From Betaproteobacteria bacterium Ga0077526 (lineage in GTDB: Bacteria > Pseudomonadota > Gammaproteobacteria > Burkholderiales > Ga0077523): DNA of 64,000 nt. The stretch covers positions 250,867 through 314,866 of the forward strand of contig LNDV01000031.1 of the NCBI GenBank assembly GCA_001464765.1. The letters are read 5' to 3'. The translations under genes and the position numbers were made by a program. Shown piece by piece: positions 50,461-59,000 of this stretch. Position 1 is the stretch's first letter; each line of letters starts with the position of its first letter. The notes beneath the pieces were generated by a model. The model ran no database searches, was not told where the DNA came from, and was given only the letters and a program-made list of their open reading frames with translations.

Positions 50461-50540
50461 CTTCACGACTTCACGACTTCACGACTTCACGACTTCACCA
50501 CTTCACAACTTCACGTCTTCACACCTTCACGTATTCACAC
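50461..50540. repeat. CTTCACNN tandem octamers (ten copies)
   Basis: Ten consecutive octamers, four CTTCACGA followed by CTTCAC with CA, AA, GT, AC, GT endings and a last ATTCACAC. The reverse complement is NNGTGAAG, the same octamer family as at 50358 and 55789. The array ends 5 bases before the start codon at 50546, so it takes the place where a ribosome-binding site would be. The two arrays at 50358 and 50461 are inverted to each other and could pair. Confidence 0.8.
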
Positions 50541-50545
50541 CCACA

Positions 50546-51679
50546 ATGGCCATCAACATCGCCGAGCTGCGTGACGCCGCGCGCAGGCATCTGCCGAAGA
50601 CCATCTTCGAGTTCGTCGATGGGGCCTCGCAGGACGAGATCACGCTGCGGTCGAATCGGGCGGACTTCGAGCGCTACGCTTTCCGCACACGCGTCCTCAC
50701 GGACGTGTCGACCCGCGATCTGTCCACCACCATTCTCGGCGCACCCGCCGCGTTCCCGCTGGTCCTCGCACCGACAGGTCTTGCAGGCATCGTGAGGCGG
50801 CATGGTGAACTCGCGGCATCCCGGGCGGCGAATGCGGCGGGTGTGCCGTACTGTCTTTCCACAATGTCCACCTGCACGATCGAGCAGATCGCCGAAGCGT
50901 CGGACGTCACGCGCTGGTTCCAGCTCTATGTGCTGCGCGATCGCGGGCTCACGAAGGCGTTCATCGAGCGCGCAAAGGCCTCGGGCTGCAAGGCGCTGGT
51001 CCTCACCGTGGACACCAAGGTCCAAGGCCCGCGGGAGCGCGACATGCGCAACGGCTTCACGGTGCCGCCGCGCTTCACGCTTGGCACGATGGCCGACTTC
51101 GCGATGCACTGGCGCTGGCTGCTCGACGTCGGGCTGGGCCCCAAGGTGACCTTCCGGAACTTCGAAGGCACGGGCGTGAAGTCCGACGATGCGATGACCA
51201 TCACCCAGTTCATCGCGGGTCAGTACGACCTGTCGGTGAGCTACAAGGATCTCGAGTGGTTCAAGTCCCTCTGGGGCGGGCCCGTCGCGGTGAAGGGTAT
51301 CCTGACCGGCGAGGATGCACGGGCGGCGGTGGACCACGGCGCCGACGGCATCATCGTGTCGAACCACGGCGGACGTCAGCTGGATGGCGCCATCTCGGCG
51401 ATTCGCGCGTTGCCGGAAGTCGTGGACGCCGTGGGCGATCGGGCCGAGGTGATCCTCGACGGCGGTGTGCGGCGCGGGGCGGACATCGTCAAGGCGCTAT
51501 GCCTGGGCGCCCGCGCGTGCATGGTCGGCAGGCCGTGGCTCTACGGCCTCGCCGTAGACGGTGAAGTGGGCGTTGCCCGAGCCATCGAGATCCTCCGGCA
51601 CGAGTTCGACCTCGCGATGACGCTCCTCGGTTACACGCGGCCGTCGGATTTGCGGAAGGAGTGTCTGGTCGAGGTGTAG
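50546..51679 (+). CDS. FMN-dependent alpha-hydroxy acid dehydrogenase (lactate/glycolate oxidase family)
   Basis: A 377-residue FMN enzyme. It starts at the ATG at 50546 (MAINIAELRDAARRHLPKTIFEFVDGAS) as in the family; the open frame upstream runs through octamer repeats. It contains LVLAPTGLAG, WFQLYVLRDRG, ALVLTVDTKVQG and VSNHGGRQLDG with the catalytic histidine (about His274), and the C-terminal LDGGVRRGADIVKALCLGARACMVGRP phosphate site. Members oxidise L-lactate, glycolate or mandelate at the membrane or in the cytosol. No membrane segment is seen. It is likely monocistronic. Confidence 0.88.
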   Translation: MAINIAELRDAARRHLPKTIFEFVDGASQDEITLRSNRADFERYAFRTRVLTDVSTRDLSTTILGAPAAFPLVLAPTGLAGIVRRHGELAASRAANAAGVPYCLSTMSTCTIEQIAEASDVTRWFQLYVLRDRGLTKAFIERAKASGCKALVLTVDTKVQGPRERDMRNGFTVPPRFTLGTMADFAMHWRWLLDVGLGPKVTFRNFEGTGVKSDDAMTITQFIAGQYDLSVSYKDLEWFKSLWGGPVAVKGILTGEDARAAVDHGADGIIVSNHGGRQLDGAISAIRALPEVVDAVGDRAEVILDGGVRRGADIVKALCLGARACMVGRPWLYGLAVDGEVGVARAIEILRHEFDLAMTLLGYTRPSDLRKECLVEV

Positions 51680-51705
51680 GCGACACGCAGTTTTCGCGGT
51701 GGCGG

Positions 51706-51821
51706 CCCCGGAGTCGGCGCGGTTGCGCCTCGTCCGGGCTACGGGCGCGGACACATCGAACGGCGCGCGATCCGTGGAGCCGGAGACCTCGTAGCCCGGA
51801 CGGAGCGAAGCGAACTCCGGG
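51706..51821. repeat. Pair of REP-like palindromic repeats
   Basis: Inverted copies at 51706-51743 and 51790-51821, each with the CGTAGCCCGGAC / GTCCGGGCTACG core and a CCGGAG end. They sit between the end of the hydroxy acid oxidase gene and the converging gene that ends at 51853. Confidence 0.7.
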
Positions 51822-51852
51822 AACCGCCGCCTCCCGATGCGCAATCCCGCCC

Positions 51853-52716
51853 CTACTCCAGCCAATCCTTCGCCCAGCGCGAGTAGTCCGCCTGCCGCGT
51901 CACGCGCTTCACGAACTCGTCGTTGGCAACGCCTCGCAACTGCGACGGCTCCACGCCATCGCGCAGGGCCTTCATGCAATCGTGCACCGCCTGGATCGCC
52001 GCCATGAACGGCTGATGCCCCTGCAGGCAGATGCGCACGCCGCGCTTTGCGAGATATTCGCGATCCATGATCTCGCGGCCGGCGCCGCCGAGGATCATCG
52101 GCTTCGACACTTCCGCGGCGATGGCATCGAGATCATCGCGGGTCTTGATGCCGACGAGGAAGATCGCATCGACGCCGGCCTCTTCATACGCCTTGGCACG
52201 CACGATGGTGTCCGCCACACCCGTGAGCGCCGGCGCGCTCGTCCGCCCCGCGATGACCAGCGCCGGATCGCGCCGCGCCGCGAGCGCCGCGCGCATCTTC
52301 CCGACGCCTTCCTCCACCGAAGAGAGCTCCGCCCGGCCCGCACTGCCGAACGGCTGCGGCAGCAGCGTGTCCTCAATGGACAGGCCTGCGACGCCTGCGG
52401 TCTCGAGTTCGGTCACCGTCCTCATCACGTTGAGCGCATTGCCGTACCCGTGGTCCGCGTCGCACATGAGTGGCAGTCCGGCGGCACGGCCGATGCGATG
52501 GGCCTGATCCGCGAACTCGGTGAGCGTGAGCTGGATGATGTCCGGCGCGCCGAGCACGGTGGCCGAGGCGATGGAGCCCGCGAGCATACCCATCTCGAAC
52601 CCGAGATCCTCCGCGATGCGGACGGAGATGGGGTCGTACACGGACGCCGGATGAACGCAGACGTCACCGGCCAGGATGGCGCGGAATCGTTCGCGCCGTT
52701 CGCTCCACTGATGCAT
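51853..52716 (-). CDS. PEP mutase/isocitrate lyase superfamily protein, oxaloacetate decarboxylase-like
   Basis: A 287-residue protein of the ICL/PEPM family. It starts MHQWSERRERFRAILAGDVCVHPASVYDP and has DADHGYGNALNVMRTVTELE, SIEDTLLPQPFG, ALVIAGRTSAP and AIFLVGIKTRDDLDAIA. The EDTLLPQPFG form and the length match the Pseudomonas PA4872-type oxaloacetate decarboxylase, not isocitrate lyase (which has KKCGH). It follows the cyclase gene by 23 bases in one operon. Confidence 0.82.
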   Translation of the reverse strand: MHQWSERRERFRAILAGDVCVHPASVYDPISVRIAEDLGFEMGMLAGSIASATVLGAPDIIQLTLTEFADQAHRIGRAAGLPLMCDADHGYGNALNVMRTVTELETAGVAGLSIEDTLLPQPFGSAGRAELSSVEEGVGKMRAALAARRDPALVIAGRTSAPALTGVADTIVRAKAYEEAGVDAIFLVGIKTRDDLDAIAAEVSKPMILGGAGREIMDREYLAKRGVRICLQGHQPFMAAIQAVHDCMKALRDGVEPSQLRGVANDEFVKRVTRQADYSRWAKDWLE

Positions 52717-52739
52717 GTCTTGACTGCTCCTCGTATCGG

Positions 52740-53783
52740 TCAGACCGTCGCCACCGGTGTCACGGGCGAACCCACGGCACCCGGCAGGCGCAACGGCGGC
52801 GCGGTCAGCAGGAATCTCGTGCGCCGATGCGCGCGCAGCCATTCCCCCAGATCCTTCAGCCACCAGATCTCGCCCAGCGGCACGCCGAGCTTGAACAGGC
52901 AGTGCTGGTGCAGAGGCAGATGCGGGCCACGGCCGGGGACGTCCTTCGGCGGGTAGAACTCCACCGCGTAGTTGTCTGCGCAGATGGCCGCGATGCCGCT
53001 GTCGGTGATCCACTGCAGCACGCGGTCGTCGCGTCCGTCGAGCCCCATCACTGCGGCGTCGAGGCGCGCCATGTCGGGCCGACGGTTCATCTCGTAGATG
53101 AGATCGGAGAATCCGGTACGCATCACCAGCAGGTCGCCCTTCTCGATCTCAACCTTGTCGGCGTCGATCACACGCTGGATGTCGTCGTACGACAGCGCGC
53201 GGCAGCACAGACCGAAGTGGGCATGGAAGTCGAGCATCACGCCGCGGCCCTGAATGGGCTTGGCCGCGAAGTTGGCGATGGAGAGCTTCAGCGCGCCCAT
53301 GTGTTCGCCGCAGGGCTCCACGCGATCGTGGTGATGTACCACCGGACCGACTACGTGTTCGTTGGCGCGAAAGCCGTTGTAGTAGACCATCTCCTCGACG
53401 CCATCGCCATCGGCATCGAACTGCGCCCCGACGTGAGCGAGGGAATCCCACTGGGTGGAGTACTGCAGCGTGAGCAGCACCTGGTCGTCACAGACGACAT
53501 CCGTGCTGTGGCCGCCGTCGAGCTTGCCCAGCGGGAAGTTCATGTTTGCGAGACCCTCGCGCAGGGTCGGCTGCAGCTTCGGCGGATGACGGCGCGGGTT
53601 CAGCTTGTTCTCGCCCGGGTAGTCGAGCGGCAGCGAGAGCCCGAAGGAGATGCCCTCCTTCACTTCGGCCACCCCCTGCCGCACCTTCTCGGGCGTGAGC
53701 AGGTTGATGCGCCCCAGTTCGTCGTCCGGACCCCAGTCGCCCCAAGTCGACCCTTCGGGCCGATTGCGCCAGCGTGGATTCAT
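52740..53783 (-). CDS. Cyclase family protein (kynurenine formamidase-like metal hydrolase)
   Basis: A 347-residue cyclase-fold protein. It contains DDELGRINLLTPEKV, the metal-type TQWDSLAHVGAQFD, an HHHD segment, GRGVMLDFHAHFG and HLPLHQHCLFKLGVPLGE. The H-x-G-T-H/D motif typical of KynB is present in altered form (DSLAHVG). The family hydrolyses amides or lactones or isomerises cyclic acids. It is divergent from the CoA-transferase gene, and followed by the oxaloacetate decarboxylase-like gene 23 bases away. Confidence 0.82.
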   Translation of the reverse strand: MNPRWRNRPEGSTWGDWGPDDELGRINLLTPEKVRQGVAEVKEGISFGLSLPLDYPGENKLNPRRHPPKLQPTLREGLANMNFPLGKLDGGHSTDVVCDDQVLLTLQYSTQWDSLAHVGAQFDADGDGVEEMVYYNGFRANEHVVGPVVHHHDRVEPCGEHMGALKLSIANFAAKPIQGRGVMLDFHAHFGLCCRALSYDDIQRVIDADKVEIEKGDLLVMRTGFSDLIYEMNRRPDMARLDAAVMGLDGRDDRVLQWITDSGIAAICADNYAVEFYPPKDVPGRGPHLPLHQHCLFKLGVPLGEIWWLKDLGEWLRAHRRTRFLLTAPPLRLPGAVGSPVTPVATV

Positions 53784-53907
53784 GTCTCTCTCCTCCCAGT
53801 GATGCTTACGATTCTATCGGTCGCCCGCCACCCTGGCCACGGCCTTGGCTGCCGGCACCGCGCGCCCTGTAAAGTAGAGGGTTCCATCCTGCATACGAAC
53901 CGCCATC

Positions 53908-55131
53908 ATGCCCGGTGCTCTTTCCCACATCCGTGTCCTCGACCTCTCCCGCGTGCTCGCCGGGCCCTGGTGCGGCCAGATCCTGGCCGACCTCGGCGCG
54001 GAAGTGATCAAGGTCGAGCGCCCGGGCGCCGGCGACGACACCCGAACCTGGGGACCGCCCTGGATGAAGGACACGGCCGGCAATGACACGCGCGAGGCCG
54101 CGTACTTCATGGCGGCCAACCGCGGCAAGAAGTCGATCACGATCGATCTGTCGCGGCCCGAGGGCCAGGCCCTGGTAAAGCGCCTGGCCGCGCAATCGGA
54201 CATCCTGCTGGAGAACTACAAGGTCGGCGGTCTCGCCCAGTACGGCCTCGACTACGCCAGCCTGCATGCGGAGATGCCGAAGCTCATCTACTGCTCGGTG
54301 ACCGGCTTCGGGCAGACCGGTCCCTACTCGGCTCGCGCGGGCTACGACTTCATCATCCAGGGCATGGGCGGCCTGATGAGCATCACCGGCGAACGCGACG
54401 ACCTGCCGGGCGGCGGCCCGCAGAAGGTCGGCGTGGCGGTGTCCGATCTAATGACCGGCATGTACTCCACCGTGGGCGTGCTCGCGGCGCTGGCGCATCG
54501 CGACGTGACGGGCAAGGGTCAGCACGTGGACATGGCGCTGCTCGACACGCAGGTCGCGATGACCGCCAACATGGCGATGAACTATCTCGCGAGCGGCAAG
54601 CCACCCGGCCGCGCCGGCAATGCGCATTCCAACATCGTGCCCTATCAGACCTTCCCCACCTCGGACGGTCACGTGATCATCGCGGTGGGCAACGACAGCC
54701 AGTTCGCGAAGCTGTGCGCGGTGATGGGCTGCCCTGAACTCGCGAAGGACGAGCGCTACGCGACCAACCCGTCACGGGTGAAGCATCGCGCCGTGCTGGT
54801 CCCGCTGATCGCCGAGCGCATCGCGCAGAAGCCGATGCAGTTCTGGGTCGATGCGCTGGAGGCCGTGGGCGTGCCTTGCGGACCGATCAATGATCTCGCG
54901 CAGACCTTCGCCGATCCGCATGTGCAGCACCGCGGGATGCGCATCGAGCTGCCGCACCCGACCGCAGGCAAGGTCCCGCTGGTGGGCAGTCCGATCAAGC
55001 TCTCCGAGACGCCGGTCACGTATCAGTCCGCACCACCGACGCTCGGCCAGCACACCGAGGATGTCCTCTCCACCGTGCTCGGACTGGACGGCAACACCAT
55101 CGCGCAACTGCGCGCAGACGGGATCGTCTAG
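53908..55131 (+). CDS. CaiB/BaiF family III CoA-transferase
   Basis: A 407-residue CoA-transferase. It begins MPGALSHIRVLDLSRVLAGPWCGQILADLGAEVIKVE, the family N-terminus, and has PLVKRLAAQS (VKRLAAQSDILLENYKVG), SVTGFGQTGPYSARAGYD and the catalytic aspartate in DMALLDTQVAM (about Asp213). It transfers CoA between carboxylic acids such as formyl-CoA/oxalate or succinyl-CoA/acyl acids. The ATG at 53908 has no strong ribosome-binding site nearby. The membrane protein gene follows without a gap, its GTG directly after the TAG. Confidence 0.9.
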   Translation: MPGALSHIRVLDLSRVLAGPWCGQILADLGAEVIKVERPGAGDDTRTWGPPWMKDTAGNDTREAAYFMAANRGKKSITIDLSRPEGQALVKRLAAQSDILLENYKVGGLAQYGLDYASLHAEMPKLIYCSVTGFGQTGPYSARAGYDFIIQGMGGLMSITGERDDLPGGGPQKVGVAVSDLMTGMYSTVGVLAALAHRDVTGKGQHVDMALLDTQVAMTANMAMNYLASGKPPGRAGNAHSNIVPYQTFPTSDGHVIIAVGNDSQFAKLCAVMGCPELAKDERYATNPSRVKHRAVLVPLIAERIAQKPMQFWVDALEAVGVPCGPINDLAQTFADPHVQHRGMRIELPHPTAGKVPLVGSPIKLSETPVTYQSAPPTLGQHTEDVLSTVLGLDGNTIAQLRADGIV

Positions 55132-55800
55132 GTGCGCAAGGCCGATGCGAAACGCGTCCGTATCGCGGCGGGTGTGTTCCTGGTGTGGCTCGTGGCAGGT
55201 TACGTGTACCTGCTGCGCACGGACTGGATCTATCTCTGGCACGTGCCGCTGTACGCGCTGTGCGCCCTGTTCCTCTGGAAGCCGCACTGGCTGCGTCCGC
55301 GGGGGATGGTCCGCCCCAAGTCCGCGCACTTCGTGCTCACCGCCATGGCGTGGAGCCTGTGGGTGGCACGGCCGCTCGCGTCCCTGCTGCACGGGGATCT
55401 GCATCCCGACCTGCTGATCAACAGCCTGTTCTGGATCGGCGGCACGCTCGCGCTGGCGGGCACCTGGGCCTGGCTGCTGCACCGGTATGCGTGGTCGACG
55501 GCCGCGATCTTCATGGCATCCGCCTTCCTCACACTGACCGAACCGGGCTACGTGCTGATCCGCATGGCGGGCGCGAACATGTGGGAACCGCTGTTCATGA
55601 CGTCGCCGGTGCTGATTGCAGCACACGCGACGCTGGTGGCTCCCGTCGCCAATGCGTATCGGGAGAGCTGGGTTCATTCGGAGACGGCACCGCCGGGCAT
55701 CGGTGGCATCGCGTTGGGCGCGGTCCTGACGGCCGTTGCTTTCACGCTCGGGAATTTGACGTGGTTCTTTCTGCTGCGGTGGATGCTTGTGAAGACGTGA
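55132..55800 (+). CDS. Membrane protein of unknown function
   Basis: A 222-residue membrane protein with about seven hydrophobic segments (starting IAAGVFLVWLVAGYVYLLR) and a basic, arginine-rich N-terminus. The start is the GTG at 55132, immediately after the CoA-transferase stop. No family was recognised. Its last codons lie within a GTGAAGNN octamer array, so its C-terminus (LVKT) may have been remodelled by repeat growth. Confidence 0.6.
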   Translation: MRKADAKRVRIAAGVFLVWLVAGYVYLLRTDWIYLWHVPLYALCALFLWKPHWLRPRGMVRPKSAHFVLTAMAWSLWVARPLASLLHGDLHPDLLINSLFWIGGTLALAGTWAWLLHRYAWSTAAIFMASAFLTLTEPGYVLIRMAGANMWEPLFMTSPVLIAAHATLVAPVANAYRESWVHSETAPPGIGGIALGAVLTAVAFTLGNLTWFFLLRWMLVKT

Positions 55801-55861
55801 AGGTGTGAAGGTGTGAAGGGGGAAGGGGGAAGGGGGAAGGGGGAAGGGGAAGGGGAAGGGT
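55789..55861. repeat. GTGAAGNN octamers continuing into a G-rich GGGGGAA array
   Basis: Four GTGAAGNN octamers (55789-55820) are followed by GGGGGAA units, four or five times, then GGGGAA twice. The G-runs with two-base A spacers satisfy a G-quadruplex pattern on the plus strand. The array begins inside the membrane protein gene and ends before the REP-like cluster. Confidence 0.75.
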
Positions 55862-55884
55862 AAGGAAACAATCCACTCCTCTGT

Positions 55885-55907
55885 CTCCTCTCCTTGAAGG
55901 AGAGGAG
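55885..55907. terminator. Short inverted repeat, possible terminator
   Basis: CTCCTCTCC and GGAGAGGAG enclose TTGAA, a 9-bp hairpin behind the membrane protein gene. There is no U-run. It lies in a spacer shared with a converging gene. Confidence 0.3.
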
Positions 55908-55928
55908 GACCTGCTGCCAAGGTTGCTG

Positions 55929-56073
55929 TCCCCGGAGTCGCGCCGTTGGCGCTCGTCCGGGCTACGTCATCTCGTAGCCCGGACGAGGCCGAAAGGCCGA
56001 CTCCGGGGACACTGCCCTACTTCGCCCCGCGCAGCACCGTAGCCCGGACGAGCGACGAAGGCGCGACTCCGGG
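55929..56073. repeat. Cluster of three REP-like palindromic repeats
   Basis: Copies at 55929-55966 (inverted), 55973-56009 and 56038-56073, with CGTAGCCCGGACGAG / GACTCCGGGG ends. Between the second and third lies CCCTACTTCGCCCCGCGCA, almost the same as the end of the giant gene (CCCTACTTCACCCCACGCA). Confidence 0.75.
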
Positions 56074-56096
56074 AACACCGTCCCAACAAACTCGCC

Positions 56097-59000
56097 CTAC
56101 TTCACCCCACGCAACCGCGCCAGCGCCTTCAACAACCCGCCCTTCAGCGCTGAACCCGTCTCTCCACCTCCCGTCTCGATCTGACCCAATCTCTGGCTCA
56201 GATCCCTCGCCCATGGCGCGCTCTTCCACTCCGCCGCGCTCACCGCAGGCGCGGGCAACGGCGCACTCACCGTCTCCGGTGCGCTCAGCTTCTCCGCCCA
56301 GTTCACCGCCGTTCCCACGTCGCCCGGCAGCGCCAGCGGCCCCGCGCTTCGCAGGCTCGACGCACTCACCGCCGCCACCCCCAGCACCGGCGGCGCTGGC
56401 GGCACCGGCAATGCCACCGTGATCACCGCGTCCTGACCGTCCCGGCCCGCCTGATTCGGCTCCCGCGTCGAGAAGCGCGTGTCGTTGTAGACCACCGCCT
56501 CCAGATCGATCAACTGCTCGCCCGCCGTGGCCGTCGCCTTCACCGCAAAGTCCAGCTCCAGAAGCTCCGTCACCCCGGCACCCAGCGCGTTCAACCTCGC
56601 CAGATCGATTGTGATCACGCCTCCGCTGTTGCGTACCAGCTTGTACTCGAAGCTCTCCGTCATCCGGAATCCCCGGTACTCCAGCGATCCCTCATCGAAC
56701 CGGATCGTCGCCCTCAGGCTCTCCAGGCCCTCGCTCCCGTCCACCACCAGCGGCACGCTCACCAGCGTCCCCGGCGTGACCGACCCGCTGCCCTCCAGCG
56801 ACACCGAACGCACCACATCCCCGAACCGCACCGGCTGCACGCCCGCCGGCAGCGCCGGCACCTCCACCCGCGGCTGGCCCTGCACGAACTGCAGGAACCG
56901 GTTCACGTCCAGGCTCGAGAACTGTCCGTTGCCGTTGAAGTCCCCCACGATGATCGGATCGAGCGTCGGGAACGACGCAAACCCCGTGTCCTGGCCGGTC
57001 ACCACCCGGCTCAGCCTCTGCACGTCCGCCATGCTGTAGCCGCCGTTGCCCGTCACGTCCATGAAGTACGTCGACACGTGCACGGCCTCGTCGGCCTTCA
57101 GGTCCGTGATCGTCGCCGAACCCTTCTCGATCACGATGTTCGCGAACGTCGTGCGCACCGTGCGGCGCACCGCTGCGTCCTGCGGCACCGACACCTGCAG
57201 GCTCAGGGGCGCACTCGCCCCCGCGCCCAGCGGCGTGGTGAAGAGCGCCTCGACCCGCGATCCGCCCGCGATCGCCGTGACGGTGACCGTTCCTGCCACG
57301 CCATTGGCGAGCTGCGCGCCATCAATACGCAGCTGGCGGCTGTCGTGGACCACGTCGAACGCCAAACGCGTGGTACCGGCCGACTGCGTCAGCGTCACCG
57401 GCAGCACTGCGCCCTGCCCCGGGCCCCGCGCGAGATCCGACAGGCTCAGCACCGGCGCGCTCGACGGCGCCACCGTGAACACCTGCGAGTAGTCGTCGCC
57501 GGCAATCCCGTCGCCATTGCCGTCCAGCGCTCGGCCGGACAGATCGCGCACACCGCCTGTCCCGCCCCGCACCGTCAGCGTGTAGGTGTCGGGCGCCAGC
57601 ACCCCGCCTGTCTTCACGAAGCTCAGGCCCCGGCCGTCCGCATCCAGCACCAGCGAGCCTCGTACCGCCCCCGTCGTCGCCCCCACCAGCGTGATGTCGG
57701 CGGCCCCCAGGCCCAGATCGCGGGCGTCGTAGAGATTGAGTGTGGCGGAATCGATCGGCAGGTTGAATGAGACGTTCACTCCGCTCGCCGTAAGCGAAGC
57801 ACTTTGCACGCGGAGCGTGGACAATGGGTCGTCATTGGTGAACTCACCGACGGCCACCAGTGGCCCCGTCTCCGAAAGCACGCCGTTGCTCGTCACGGCC
57901 ACGAGCCGCAAGCGAACGGTCTCGTTCGCTTCGGCGATCTGATCGCGTCTCGCAAATACCTCCACCTCGACACTCGACACGCCAGCTCCGAACGTCACCT
58001 CGTACAGCCCCAGGCTGGCCGGATCTCCCGGACTGACGAAGCCCGCCCCGAGAACGTACACATCGTCCACGGTCACCGTTCCGCCCACTTCGAAGCGCAC
58101 GGCGCTCGGCACGCTCACATCGCCAGAGCGCACGATCTCGAACAGCAACCGCCCGTCGGACGTGTTGCCCTCAGGCGTGCTCCCGGCATCGGGCACTGCG
58201 AAGGCCACCGAAGGCAAGGCCGGTTCGTCGTCGTCCACCACCGTCCCCGACGCCACGCGCTTCGTCGCATCGCCCGTCAGCACGCCGCCCTGATTCACGC
58301 CGATCAGGTCCACACGCAGCGTCTCGTCCGACTCGTCCACCGCGTCGGCCGCCAGCGTGATCGTCACCGTCACGCTGCTCTGTCCCGCGTCGATGATCGC
58401 CTGGTACACCCCCGCTCGGTCCGCCGGCAACGTCGACGAGTCAATACCGTTGGCCGCGAGGCTCCCCTCCGACACGGGTCCCGCTCCTTCGATGTCCTTC
58501 AGGTCTGCAACCGAGATCGTCCCGCCCAGCGTGAACCACACCCCCGCCGCTTCGCTCAGGTCTCCCGGCCCGCGTTCGATGCGCACCACGAACTGCCCGC
58601 CTCGCCCCGGTTGCGTCGGGTCGCCCGCATCCGCTGACGTGCCCTCCGTCACACTGCCCAGCGTCGCGCTCGACAGACGCACCTCGGCCGGGGGCGGAAC
58701 ATCGTTCGCCCGAATGACGGTTCGCGCGATGGGATTCCCTCCGAACGTACCGTTGGTGACGCCAACCGCTCGCAACTCGAAGGCCTCGTCAGCCTCGCGC
58801 AGATCATCGTCGACGATCATTCGGGTGAGCGTGACCTTGTCCTGCCCACTGTCGAAACGGAGCGTCCCGGTGCCGAACCCTCCTGCAACATCATCGGCGC
58901 TTGCGCCGATGGCCCCCGACAACTCATAGGTGATCACATTGCCGAGGGACAGATCCCCTTCGCGCCGGAAGACATAGGTCACGACACCCGGCGCGCCGTC

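Noticed and set aside
50358..50540. The octamer arrays as a CRISPR array
   Set aside because: The unit is only 8 bases with 2-base changes and no spacers of 25-40 bases between longer repeats.
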